Below, in pieces: positions 24,968 to 32,024 of a stretch of DNA of 64,000 nucleotides. How positions within the stretch are numbered: the stretch's first letter is position 1; each line of letters begins with the position of its first letter. The notes beneath the pieces are model-generated. The model did no database searches. It saw only the letters and a list, made by a program, of their open reading frames with translations, and was not told the origin of the DNA. Origin of the DNA: Enterococcus_C asini_A (GTDB lineage: Bacteria; Bacillota; Bacilli; Lactobacillales; Enterococcaceae); NCBI RefSeq assembly GCF_031928785.1, contig NZ_JARQAL010000002.1. The stretch is one strand, 5' to 3'. A program made the translations under genes and the position numbers.

Positions 24968-25909
24968 ATGCTATCAATAATTGTTCCTTGTTACAACGAG
25001 GAAGCGACACTGCCTTTATTTGTTGAGGCGGTGGAACAGGTTAATCAAGAGATGCAACAAAGGTTAGAATACATATTTATTAACGATGGTTCTAAAGATC
25101 AGACGTTACAAGTGATGAAAAATTTATATCATCAATACCCTGATAAAGTTCGTTTTATTTCTTTTTCACGGAATTTTGGCAAAGAAGCTGCTTTGTATGC
25201 CGGCTTAAAAGCGGCCAGAGGAGAGTTTATCACGGTGATGGATGCTGACTTGCAAGATCCCCCAGAACTCTTACCAGAGATGCTACGGTTATTAAAAACA
25301 AAGGACTATGATTGCATTGGCACACGCCGGATTAATCGTGAAGGAGAACCCGCCATCCGCAGTTTATTTGCCAAGCTTTTTTATCGCTTAGTAAATAAAA
25401 TCGGGCAAACAGAAATGGTGGACGGGGCCCGGGATTTTCGCTTAATGACCAGACAAATGGTGGATGCCATTTTAGAATTAACGGAGTACAATCGTTTTTC
25501 GAAGGGGATTTTTAGTTGGGTAGGTTTTAAAACGAAATACTTAGAATTTGAAAATCGTGAGCGGGTTGCTGGAGAAACTTCTTGGTCTTTTTGGAGTTTG
25601 TTTCGTTATTCCATCGATGGTATTGTGAATTTCTCTGAAGCGCCTTTAAACCTTGCCTCCATTGTAGGGGCCTTGTCTTGTGTCGGTTCAGGAATTGCGT
25701 TGCTATTTATCGTAGTGCGAGCATTGTTATTCGGCGATCAGACTAGTGGTTGGCCTTCGATGGTGTCCATCATGCTCTTTGTAGGAGGGCTACAGCTTTT
25801 GTGTTTGGGCATTATTGGGAAATACATCGGCAAAATTTTTATGGAAACCAAAAAAAGACCTTTGTATTTAGTGAAAGAGACAGAAGAGGATATACATGAT
25901 TGCAAATAA
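24968..25909 (+). CDS. Membrane polyprenyl-phosphate glycosyltransferase (GtrB/CsbB/YkcC type)
   Basis: A 313-residue GT2 enzyme. It has a cytoplasmic catalytic domain (VPCYNEE, INDGSKD, MDADLQDPPE near residue 92 and the interfacial helix motifs around 155-200) and two C-terminal transmembrane helices (about 230-255 and 265-290). This layout is that of GtrB/CsbB, which make undecaprenyl-phosphate glucose or GlcNAc for decorating wall or lipoteichoic polymers. The likely flippase partner, a GtrA protein, is at 28,276, separated by two genes on the other strand. The final transferase is not in the window. Confidence 0.9.
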   Translation: MLSIIVPCYNEEATLPLFVEAVEQVNQEMQQRLEYIFINDGSKDQTLQVMKNLYHQYPDKVRFISFSRNFGKEAALYAGLKAARGEFITVMDADLQDPPELLPEMLRLLKTKDYDCIGTRRINREGEPAIRSLFAKLFYRLVNKIGQTEMVDGARDFRLMTRQMVDAILELTEYNRFSKGIFSWVGFKTKYLEFENRERVAGETSWSFWSLFRYSIDGIVNFSEAPLNLASIVGALSCVGSGIALLFIVVRALLFGDQTSGWPSMVSIMLFVGGLQLLCLGIIGKYIGKIFMETKKRPLYLVKETEEDIHDCK

Positions 25910-25977
25910 AAGGGGGCTGTGACAAAAGTCGTATTCCAGTCCTCCAAACCGAACATTACTATACGTGAGACGAAAGC

Positions 25978-26026
25978 AAAAGACGAGACTCTTTCATGAA
26001 GGAACATAGGAAGAGTCTCGTCTTTT
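25978..26026 (+). terminator. Terminator downstream of the membrane GT2 gene
   Basis: A perfect 16-bp stem (25,978-25,993 with 26,011-26,026). The GGGCTGTGAC-type sequence at 25,914 with a following inverted repeat resembles intergenic elements I associate with Lactobacillales genomes. Confidence 0.85.
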
Positions 26027-26045
26027 CATTTCTAAAAATTTCAAA

Positions 26046-26082
26046 CGGTGACTAACCTTAATTTCATCAAGCTAAGTCACCG
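26046..26082 (-). terminator. Hairpin after the dehydrogenase gene (minus strand)
   Basis: An 8-bp perfect inverted repeat (CGGTGACT at 26,046 and AGTCACCG at 26,075). Read on the minus strand it is followed by TTTGAAATTTTT and could end the dehydrogenase transcript. It lies 160 bases beyond that gene, so this is tentative. Confidence 0.4.
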
Positions 26083-26245
26083 TAATTCACTTTTTCTCTG
26101 AACACGTATGGTAATGTTTCTTCTACTCTTCACGATTAATTTTCAAACGTACATTTATTTGACTTAAAATAAAAACGTTCGCTATTTTTTGTTTATTAGT
26201 TACTTATGTCACATTCCTCTTTTATTGACGATGACTAGGCGTAAT
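26083..26245. other. AT-rich gap with nothing recognised
   Basis: The rest of the 336-base gap between the converging GT2 and dehydrogenase genes is AT-rich. I see no ORF with a ribosome-binding site and no further strong hairpin. Confidence 0.5.
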
Positions 26246-27190
26246 TTAGTAACCAGCTGATAGTTTCACTTGGTTTTTGACCAAACTGCCATCTTTCACA
26301 AAGCTTTCCAAGTTGGCTAGAAAAATATCCATAAAAGCATTTTGAAAATGAGGCGTCATCCCCGCAATATGAGGTGTGATGAAACAGTTTTCCATAGTCC
26401 ATAAAGGATGATCGGAGGCTAAAGGTTCCTCTTCTAAGACATCCAAATAAGCTTGACGAATATGACAGTTTTGCAAGGCTTCGGTTAAAGCAGCCGTTTC
26501 CACGCTAGCACCGCGGCCAACATTCAAAAAAGCAGCCTCAGAATTCATTGCCACAAAAAAATCACGATTGTATAAATGATAGGTCTTTTCAGTTAAAGGT
26601 AAAATATTGATCACATAGTCGGCATCCGCAACTTCCCGGGCCAAGTGATCAATGCTAGCTGTTTTGGCAAAGTTGTTTACGGAATGACCGCTCGTATTAA
26701 TGCCCACAGCCTGAGCGCCTAAACTTTGTAGGCTGTAAGCCAGAGTTTGCCCAATTTGACCAGTGCCCACAATCACAATTTTTTGTTCACCGAGATAGCT
26801 GTAATGTAGGTTGCTTTTATCCCAAATTTGTTTTTGCTGGTTGTAAATGGCTTTGGGAAAGTCCCGCACATCCATTAAAAGGCAGGCTAGGAGATGTTCT
26901 GTAATGGAGCGAGTGTGAATACCACTGGCGTTGCTGAGTAAAATCCCTCGTTTTTGAAAGGTATCAAGGGGCAGTGTGTCTACACCGGCAGAAAGGGATT
27001 GAATCCAAGCTAGGTTCTGATTTTTTTCAAGAAGAGGCTGCCAGTCTTTTTGCCATCCAATGGTAATTTTTACCTTTTGCCAGTCTACTTTACTGGTATC
27101 AGTTTCAAAACGATAATTTGGTGCTATTTCTTTGATTTTTTCCAATAAATCAGGTCTAAAGTCGCGTTGGGATAAAATATAATTTGTCAT
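26246..27190 (-). CDS. D-2-hydroxyacid dehydrogenase family protein
   Basis: A 314-residue NAD(P)-dependent oxidoreductase of the D-isomer 2-hydroxyacid dehydrogenase family. The Rossmann motif is GTGQIGQ (about 142-148), and the catalytic set follows the family: Arg in the NVGRGASVE segment, Glu in LEEEPL and the active-site His in TPHIAG (near 282). The substrate could be a 2-keto acid or glyoxylate/hydroxypyruvate. ATG 27,190 is used because an AGAGGAG site lies just upstream; the longer frame has none. It stands alone between two terminator-like hairpins. Confidence 0.9.
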   Translation of the reverse strand: MTNYILSQRDFRPDLLEKIKEIAPNYRFETDTSKVDWQKVKITIGWQKDWQPLLEKNQNLAWIQSLSAGVDTLPLDTFQKRGILLSNASGIHTRSITEHLLACLLMDVRDFPKAIYNQQKQIWDKSNLHYSYLGEQKIVIVGTGQIGQTLAYSLQSLGAQAVGINTSGHSVNNFAKTASIDHLAREVADADYVINILPLTEKTYHLYNRDFFVAMNSEAAFLNVGRGASVETAALTEALQNCHIRQAYLDVLEEEPLASDHPLWTMENCFITPHIAGMTPHFQNAFMDIFLANLESFVKDGSLVKNQVKLSAGY

Positions 27191-27234
27191 AGCTTCTCCT
27201 CTTCTCATTTTTCTTCAGTGTACCAAAGGAAGCC

Positions 27235-27266
27235 AAAAAAAGACATTTTCTCAAACGGAAAATGTC
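27235..27266 (-). terminator. Terminator of the DUF1189 gene (minus strand)
   Basis: A perfect 9-bp stem (27,242-27,250 with 27,258-27,266) is followed on the minus strand by seven T, 12 bases after the DUF1189 stop. Confidence 0.85.
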
Positions 27267-27278
27267 TGATTTATCATA

Positions 27279-28091
27279 TCATTGAGGTTTTTGTGGTGTC
27301 GAAGGTTTTGGCAAATCTTTAGTTGCTTGGCTAAAGATGAAGAGGCTGGCTAAGATGACAAAGACAGACACATCAAAACTTGGTGCAACTAGAGAAATTA
27401 CCGCAGCTAAAATCACTGGTAATGTAGCCGCAAAGGTGATGGTCTTTAAAGTTTCAAAATAACTTAAGGAAACTCGGCGTAAACTATTCATCACCACACC
27501 ACCAAAAGTGGCAATTACTAAGGTCATCAGTAAGTTGATTAATGCAGGATAGATTGAAACCAATAAACTGATGAGAAGAACCCACCAAGGGATTTGACTT
27601 TCTGCTAAATACTCTCGGATATGGGCACCGTCTAAAGAAGACAGGCCTTGGGTATAGTTAATTTCCACTTGATTGCTACCTAATAGTTGAGTGCTCACAT
27701 TAGAAGAGGGAATCGCAAAGACGACTTCTTCTGGCAAGAGCCCGATGCTTAAAAAATTACCCATTTGGTCATTTACCACATCTTTTACGCTGCGTTTGCC
27801 TTCTGGGTCAAAGGTGAAGATAATCGAATTCGTCTGATAAATAAAGCCTTCTGTATCTTCAGTGGTCAACTTACCATTTACAATTGTAAAATCAGGTATT
27901 TTAGCAGCAATTTTCTGAGTGTCTGCCTGTAACCCTTGAAAGGCTTGCCAAACTTGGACACTAAAGGGAATCGCCATAATCAAACTCAAAAAAAGCAAGT
28001 AAAGCACGGTTTTGCCAAAGGAAATTTGGCGGGCATTTTTCAACTCGCTAAAACGAGTGAGAGATGCAGTAAATAAGTGACGCAAGGTCAT
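27279..28091 (-). CDS. DUF1189 family membrane protein
   Basis: A 270-residue protein with one N-terminal helix (about 27-47), an extracytoplasmic domain (about 50-165) and three or four C-terminal helices (about 170-262). The pattern and the N-terminal ARQISFGKT segment match DUF1189, a family sometimes labelled YvdJ/maltodextrin utilisation from its place in Bacillus. No sugar genes lie nearby here, so that label should not be carried over. Single-gene transcript with its own promoter and terminator. Function unknown. Confidence 0.75.
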   Translation of the reverse strand: MTLRHLFTASLTRFSELKNARQISFGKTVLYLLFLSLIMAIPFSVQVWQAFQGLQADTQKIAAKIPDFTIVNGKLTTEDTEGFIYQTNSIIFTFDPEGKRSVKDVVNDQMGNFLSIGLLPEEVVFAIPSSNVSTQLLGSNQVEINYTQGLSSLDGAHIREYLAESQIPWWVLLISLLVSIYPALINLLMTLVIATFGGVVMNSLRRVSLSYFETLKTITFAATLPVILAAVISLVAPSFDVSVFVILASLFIFSQATKDLPKPSTPQKPQ

Positions 28092-28159
28092 ATTGGTTGA
28101 ACTCCTAACTAGAATAGTTTACAAACAAGGCATCTTTTGCCACGATTGTTGTTCACTCT

Positions 28160-28188
28160 ATTGTAGCGAAGGGATTTGAGAAATACAA
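28160..28188 (-). promoter_or_regulatory. Sigma-A promoter of the DUF1189 gene (minus strand)
   Basis: On the minus strand, TTGTAT, a 17-base spacer and TACAAT; the -10 is about 70 bases from the ATG. Confidence 0.6.
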
Positions 28189-28275
28189 CCGATTAAAGAA
28201 AGCTTTTTGATGACTATTCAATGAAGAAAATATCAGGTAAAGTAAGATTGTTGCTAAATGTAAGGAGGAAAGAGT

Positions 28276-28707
28276 TTGTTTAAAAAGATTCAAGGCTTTT
28301 TAATCGCAAAAAATTTGTGGGAAGCCTTTACTTATTTATTTTTTGGTGGACTGACCACGTTAGTAAATCTCGTCGTCTTTTTTTTCACTCGTCGTATTTT
28401 AAACTGGGATTTAGTAGTAGCGAATTCTTTGGCTTGGTTCTTGTCGGTACTCTTTGCTTTTGTCACCAATAAACGTTGGGTTTTTGCCTCAAAAACTAGC
28501 GGTGCTTCTGCTTATCTTATTGAATTAGGGAAATTTTTCTTTTATCGCATCCTTTCTTATTTGTTAGACATGGGAGTCGTGTTGTTATTGGTGCAAGGAT
28601 TTCACTCAGGAGATCTACTGGCAAAAATCATCAGTCAAGTAATGGTCGTCATCGCTAATTATCTCTTTAGTAAATGGTTGATTTTCACCGGTGATAAAAA
28701 AAAGTAA
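28276..28707 (+). CDS. GtrA family membrane protein
   Basis: A 143-residue protein with four transmembrane helices (about 15-35, 40-60, 80-100 and 110-135) and the family segments FGGLTTLVN and NYLFSKWLIF. GtrA proteins are thought to flip undecaprenyl-phosphate sugars made by GtrB-type GT2 enzymes. The likely partner is the GT2 at 24,968. The TTG start is set by AAGGAGGA five to six bases upstream. It is divergent from the DUF1189 gene. Confidence 0.88.
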   Translation: MFKKIQGFLIAKNLWEAFTYLFFGGLTTLVNLVVFFFTRRILNWDLVVANSLAWFLSVLFAFVTNKRWVFASKTSGASAYLIELGKFFFYRILSYLLDMGVVLLLVQGFHSGDLLAKIISQVMVVIANYLFSKWLIFTGDKKK

Positions 28708-28729
28708 TAAACTTTCTTTAGCGGAATTG

Positions 28730-28774
28730 TCAAAGGATTTGCTCATAAGCATATCCTTTGATGAAAGCCTTTTT
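28730..28774 (+). terminator. Hairpin after gtrA
   Basis: A 9-bp stem (28,730-28,738 with 28,753-28,761), extended by GCT/AGC around a CATA loop. The T run comes about eight bases later, so termination strength is uncertain. Confidence 0.55.
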
Positions 28775-28786
28775 CTTTGATACTGT
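28758..28786 (+). promoter_or_regulatory. Candidate sodA promoter
   Basis: TTGATG at 28,758, a 17-base spacer and an extended -10 (TGA then TACTGT at 28,781), 38 bases from the ATG. It overlaps the upstream hairpin. Confidence 0.4.
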
Positions 28787-28824
28787 TTACTTGTAGTGAA
28801 AATAAACTTTTCGGAGGGATTTCC

Positions 28825-29424
28825 ATGACTTATTCAGTACCAGATCTACCTTATGCTTATGATGCCCTAGAACCATATTTTGATACAGAAACCATGCACT
28901 TGCATCATGACAAGCATCATGCAACCTATGTGTCAAACTTAAACGCAGCCATTGAAAAACACCCAGAGTTAGGGGATAAATCAGTGGAAGCATTAATTGC
29001 TGACCTTGACAGTGTGCCAGAAGATATTAAAACCGCGGTGCGCAACAACGGTGGCGGCCATGCCAACCATTCTTTCTTCTGGGAAATTTTAGCACCTAAT
29101 GCAGGTGGGGCACCGACTGGAGCAGTCAAAGAAGCCATTGACGCAGCCTTTGGTGATTTTGATTCCATGAAAGCTGAATTCAAAACCGCAGCGACCGGTC
29201 GCTTTGGCTCTGGCTGGGCTTGGCTGGTAAAAGATGGCGACAAATTGGCAATCATGTCTACTGCCAACCAAGACTCACCATTAATGGAAGGCAAGAAACC
29301 AATTTTAGGTTTAGACGTTTGGGAACACGCGTATTACTTGAAATATAAAAATGTACGTCCAGACTATATCGAAGCTTTCTGGAACTTAGTAAACTGGGAT
29401 AAAGTCAACGAACACTTTGCTTAA
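28825..29424 (+). CDS. sodA: Superoxide dismutase [Mn/Fe]
   Basis: SodA converts superoxide to hydrogen peroxide and oxygen in the cytoplasm. The protein has 199 residues. Metal ligands are in the expected motifs: His27 in HLHHDKHH, a His in the NHSFFWE segment (near 82) and the Asp and His of DVWEHAYY (near 164-168). The DVWEHAYYLKY signature is typical of the iron/manganese family, and Lactobacillales members normally use Mn. ATG 28,825 has GGAGGG upstream; the longer frame has no ribosome-binding site. Single gene between hairpins. Confidence 0.97.
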   Translation: MTYSVPDLPYAYDALEPYFDTETMHLHHDKHHATYVSNLNAAIEKHPELGDKSVEALIADLDSVPEDIKTAVRNNGGGHANHSFFWEILAPNAGGAPTGAVKEAIDAAFGDFDSMKAEFKTAATGRFGSGWAWLVKDGDKLAIMSTANQDSPLMEGKKPILGLDVWEHAYYLKYKNVRPDYIEAFWNLVNWDKVNEHFA

Positions 29425-29444
29425 CGAGTAAAATCATCTAAAAT

Positions 29445-29485
29445 AAAGTGGTGGAAAACAATTGTTTTCTACCACTTTTGTTTTT
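29445..29485 (+). terminator. Terminator of sodA
   Basis: An 8-bp outer stem (29,445-29,452 with 29,471-29,478) continues through a GAAAAC/GTTTTC inner stem and ends in a T-rich tail. Confidence 0.85.
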
Positions 29486-29499
29486 GGGGGATGAAAGTT

Positions 29500-29988
29500 A
29501 TGTTAAAACGAGTGCCAGTGACCACAAAGGCTGAAGTCGAGAGGCTTTATCCGTTAGTAAAAGAAATTTGGCAAGAAGTGTTCACAGAGATGATTGGGGC
29601 AGAAAATGTGGAGCGGATGCTTGCTGAGTACCAATCACCAGTCGCGATTTGGGGAGAAATCAATGCTGGTGTAGCGTATTTTGTTTTGGAAAACCGGGAA
29701 GGAAAACCGGTAGGCTATACGGCTTATTCACTGGAAAAACCCGGAATTTTGTATATTAGTAAACTCTATTTGCATAAAAGTTTACGAGGGCAGGGACAGA
29801 TGCGTTTTCTTTTTTCCTGGTATGATGATTTGGCGCAAAAGACGCAGTGCAGGCAACAACTGCGAGTCAATCAAAACAATCAAAGCGCCATTGCTATTTA
29901 TAAACATCAAGGATTTCAAATTATGGATAGCCTTGAAATAGCCATTGCTCCGGGCTTAGTGATGAATGACTATGTTTTAGAAAAATGA
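29500..29988 (+). CDS. GNAT family N-acetyltransferase
   Basis: A 162-residue acetyl-CoA-dependent acetyltransferase. The acetyl-CoA binding region is LYLHKSLRGQGQMRFLF (about 87-103, the RGxGxxR/G-like loop is RGQGQM), followed by the VNQNNQSAIAIYKHQGF motif near the C-terminus. Substrate unknown. ATG 29,500 is chosen because the GGGGG tract directly abuts the earlier ATG but is nine bases from this one. The cold-shock gene promoter overlaps its stop codon. Confidence 0.85.
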   Translation: MLKRVPVTTKAEVERLYPLVKEIWQEVFTEMIGAENVERMLAEYQSPVAIWGEINAGVAYFVLENREGKPVGYTAYSLEKPGILYISKLYLHKSLRGQGQMRFLFSWYDDLAQKTQCRQQLRVNQNNQSAIAIYKHQGFQIMDSLEIAIAPGLVMNDYVLEK

Positions 29989-30017
29989 TTGTCATCGCTT
30001 CCAAGATTCGATATAAT
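29989..30017 (+). promoter_or_regulatory. Strong promoter of the cold-shock gene
   Basis: TTGTCA at 29,989, exactly 17 bases, then TATAAT at 30,012. It starts one base after the acetyltransferase stop codon. Confidence 0.8.
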
Positions 30018-30066
30018 AATGGTACCGGTGAAAATCGGACATTATTTTTTTGGAGGCTACACGCAC

Positions 30067-30267
30067 ATGGAACACGGAAAAGTGAAATGGTTCAACAACG
30101 AAAAAGGGTTTGGTTTTATCACAACTGAAGGGGGCGACGATGTATTCGTACATTTCTCAGCAATCCAAGGTGATGGCTTCAAATCTCTTGAAGAAGGTCA
30201 AGACGTAGAATTCACAATCGTTGAAGGCGAACGGGGACCACAAGCTGCTGAAGTGACGAAATTATAA
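30067..30267 (+). CDS. Cold-shock protein, CspA family
   Basis: A 66-residue single OB-fold protein that binds single-stranded RNA and DNA and prevents mRNA structure. RNP1 is KGFGFI (about 15-20) and RNP2 is VFVHF (about 28-32). The ATG is set by the GGAGG six to ten bases upstream and by the family length. The promoter at 29,989 gives a leader of about 43 bases, short for a cspA-type thermosensor. The high match to the family makes this certain, though which of several paralogues (cspA to cspE) cannot be told. Confidence 0.96.
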   Translation: MEHGKVKWFNNEKGFGFITTEGGDDVFVHFSAIQGDGFKSLEEGQDVEFTIVEGERGPQAAEVTKL

Positions 30268-30297
30268 TCACAGGTTGAATAATTCGGCAATCAGCTG

Positions 30298-30332
30298 GAG
30301 AGGGAACTTTACCAAGTTTCCTCTCTTTTTTT
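30298..30332 (+). terminator. Terminator of the cold-shock gene
   Basis: A 12-bp stem with one G-T pair (30,298-30,309 with 30,314-30,325), a 4-base loop and seven T. Confidence 0.92.
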
Positions 30333-30488
30333 GAAGATAGAACAGGTGTGCCCTACTTCTGTTTCATTCCTGTGTCAAAACTGTTAAGATTCTGTAATAA
30401 AACCCAGTACTAATTGCTGACAAGGCAGAAGTGTGGCAAAATTTAAACGTTATTCAGATAATTTATTATAAGATAGATGAGGTGTCCT

Positions 30489-31727
30489 ATGCGTATATGG
30501 CAAAAAATCATCATTGGAATCATGGGGATTGTAACCCTTTTGGTTGCCGGAGTTACCGTTTATGGCTTGAAAGTCTATAAAGATACGAACTCCACCTTTG
30601 ATAATATCGTGGAAAAAGTGGATCGGGATTCCACAAAACGAGAAACCGCTGTGAATATGGATGCCACAGATCCTTTTTCTATTCTGCTGTTAGGGCTCGA
30701 TACAGGGGCCATGGGACGGACAGAACAAGGGCGTTCGGATACGATGATTGTGGTCACCGTAAATCCTACCAAAAAACAAACAACCATGTTGAGTTTGGAT
30801 CGGGATATTTATACGAAAATCGTGGGTTATCAAGGAGATACCATGGATAAGCTAAATCATGCTTATGCCTATGGTGGAGTTGAGATGGCCATGGATTCCG
30901 TAGAAAACTTACTGGATATTCCGTTAGATCACTATGTCACCATTAACATGCAAGGTTTGAGTGATTTGATTGATGCAGTAGGAGGCATTAAAGTCCACAA
31001 CCAATACCATTTTGAGTTAGACGGTGTGGAACTACAAGCGGATACGGATTATACCTTAGATGGTGAAAAAGGGTTGGCTTATGCTCGTTTTAGAAAATAC
31101 GATGAAGCCACTGGCATGGGAGATCCAGATGGAGACATTGGGCGTCAAAAACGTCAACGAGAAGTTATCGAAAAAGTGATCAATAAAGTGATGTCATTGG
31201 ATACAGTGACCAATTACCAAAAGATTTTAAAAGCCGTTGAAAAAAATACCAAGACTGACTTAACTTGGAATGATATGCTCGATGTGGCCAATGGGTACCA
31301 AAGTGCGCTGAAAAACGTGGAGTCCTTGCAGTTACAAGGGGAAGGTCAGCTTTACAATGAAATTTATTACCAGTTCTTAAGTGCTTCTAGTTTATTAGAA
31401 ACGCAAAACACTTTGAAAGAACAATTAGGCCTAGCGACTAGTGATACTTTACCAACAGGAGATCAGTACACTTCTGGATATGGCGACTATATGTTTTACA
31501 ATGAAGATACGGGATATATGGATTATTATGACAGTTCCGCAAGTACCACAGACGGCTACTCGACCTATAGCGACGATACGGGAACTGGGGATTACAATGG
31601 GGACTATGATGCAAATTACAATCAAGATTATTCCCAAGGTGCCGGCTATACAGAAGATTACTCCCAAGATCAAGGAACCCAAGACTATAATCAAGGCTAC
31701 AGTGAAGGATACAATGGTGGCTATTAA
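30489..31727 (+). CDS. LCP (LytR-CpsA-Psr) family wall-polymer ligase
   Basis: LCP enzymes attach lipid-linked wall polymers (teichoic acid, capsule, rhamnan) to peptidoglycan on the outer face of the membrane. The 412 residues hold one N-terminal transmembrane helix (about 6-26), an accessory region, and the LCP core (about 60-240) with DTIMVVTVNP, the Arg/Asp-rich SLDRDIY, KLNHAYAYGG and IGRQKRQREVI. The C-terminal 65 residues are a low-complexity tail rich in Tyr, Asp, Gln and Gly with repeats of the DYSQ/DYNQ type. ATG 30,489 follows a GAGG site. It is a candidate for anchoring the rhamnan made at the left end of the window. Confidence 0.92.
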   Translation: MRIWQKIIIGIMGIVTLLVAGVTVYGLKVYKDTNSTFDNIVEKVDRDSTKRETAVNMDATDPFSILLLGLDTGAMGRTEQGRSDTMIVVTVNPTKKQTTMLSLDRDIYTKIVGYQGDTMDKLNHAYAYGGVEMAMDSVENLLDIPLDHYVTINMQGLSDLIDAVGGIKVHNQYHFELDGVELQADTDYTLDGEKGLAYARFRKYDEATGMGDPDGDIGRQKRQREVIEKVINKVMSLDTVTNYQKILKAVEKNTKTDLTWNDMLDVANGYQSALKNVESLQLQGEGQLYNEIYYQFLSASSLLETQNTLKEQLGLATSDTLPTGDQYTSGYGDYMFYNEDTGYMDYYDSSASTTDGYSTYSDDTGTGDYNGDYDANYNQDYSQGAGYTEDYSQDQGTQDYNQGYSEGYNGGY

Positions 31728-31731
31728 AGAC

Positions 31732-31762
31732 AAAAAGACAGTGCGTAAAGCCTGTCTTTTTT
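31732..31762 (+). terminator. Terminator of the LCP gene
   Basis: A 10-bp perfect stem (31,732-31,741 with 31,752-31,761) ending in six T. Confidence 0.88.
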
Positions 31763-31805
31763 CTATGGTCAAGGTTCTCCACAGAAAGTTGTCCACAATT
31801 TTTGT

Positions 31806-31835
31806 TTGTTCAAAAGATGTTTCACAGAATATTAA
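31806..31835 (+). promoter_or_regulatory. Candidate promoter upstream of the PBP gene
   Basis: TTGTTC at 31,806, an 18-base spacer and TATTAA at 31,830. Both boxes are only partial matches. It would give a leader of about 180 bases containing the 31,883 hairpin. Confidence 0.35.
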
Positions 31836-31847
31836 AATGGAAACAAG

Positions 31848-32024
31848 ATGAAAACGGGAAATACATCAATTGGAATTTGTTTGGATGAGATTTCTCATCC
31901 TTTTTGTGAAACAAGTGGTAGAAAGTTTAAAAGAATTTCTATAGATGGGGATTTTTACTGCGCGAAATGGGGAACTTTGATAGAATGGTACGAAGAAACT
32001 CTGTTTGGAAGGAAATGGCCATGA
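31848..32024 (+). CDS. Possible 58-codon small ORF coupled to the PBP gene
   Basis: An ATG at 31,848 opens a 58-residue frame ending at 32,024, whose TGA overlaps the PBP ATG in a classical ATGA arrangement. The product is mixed in character, with three Cys (residues 11, 20, 38) and an aromatic C-terminal part, and resembles no family known to me. The ribosome-binding site is weak (GGAAAC). A perfect terminator-like hairpin lies inside the frame. It may be a leader peptide controlling PBP expression, or chance. Confidence 0.25.
   Translation: MKTGNTSIGICLDEISHPFCETSGRKFKRISIDGDFYCAKWGTLIEWYEETLFGRKWP
31883..31905 (+). terminator. Terminator-like hairpin in the PBP leader (possible attenuator)
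   Basis: A perfect 8-bp stem (GGATGAGA at 31,883 and TCTCATCC at 31,893) with a 2-base loop is followed by five T, 116 bases upstream of the PBP start. Confidence 0.6.

Noticed and set aside
31441..31851. 136-codon plus-strand frame overlapping the LCP tail
   Set aside because: It arises from the repetitive tail of the LCP gene in another frame and crosses its terminator.
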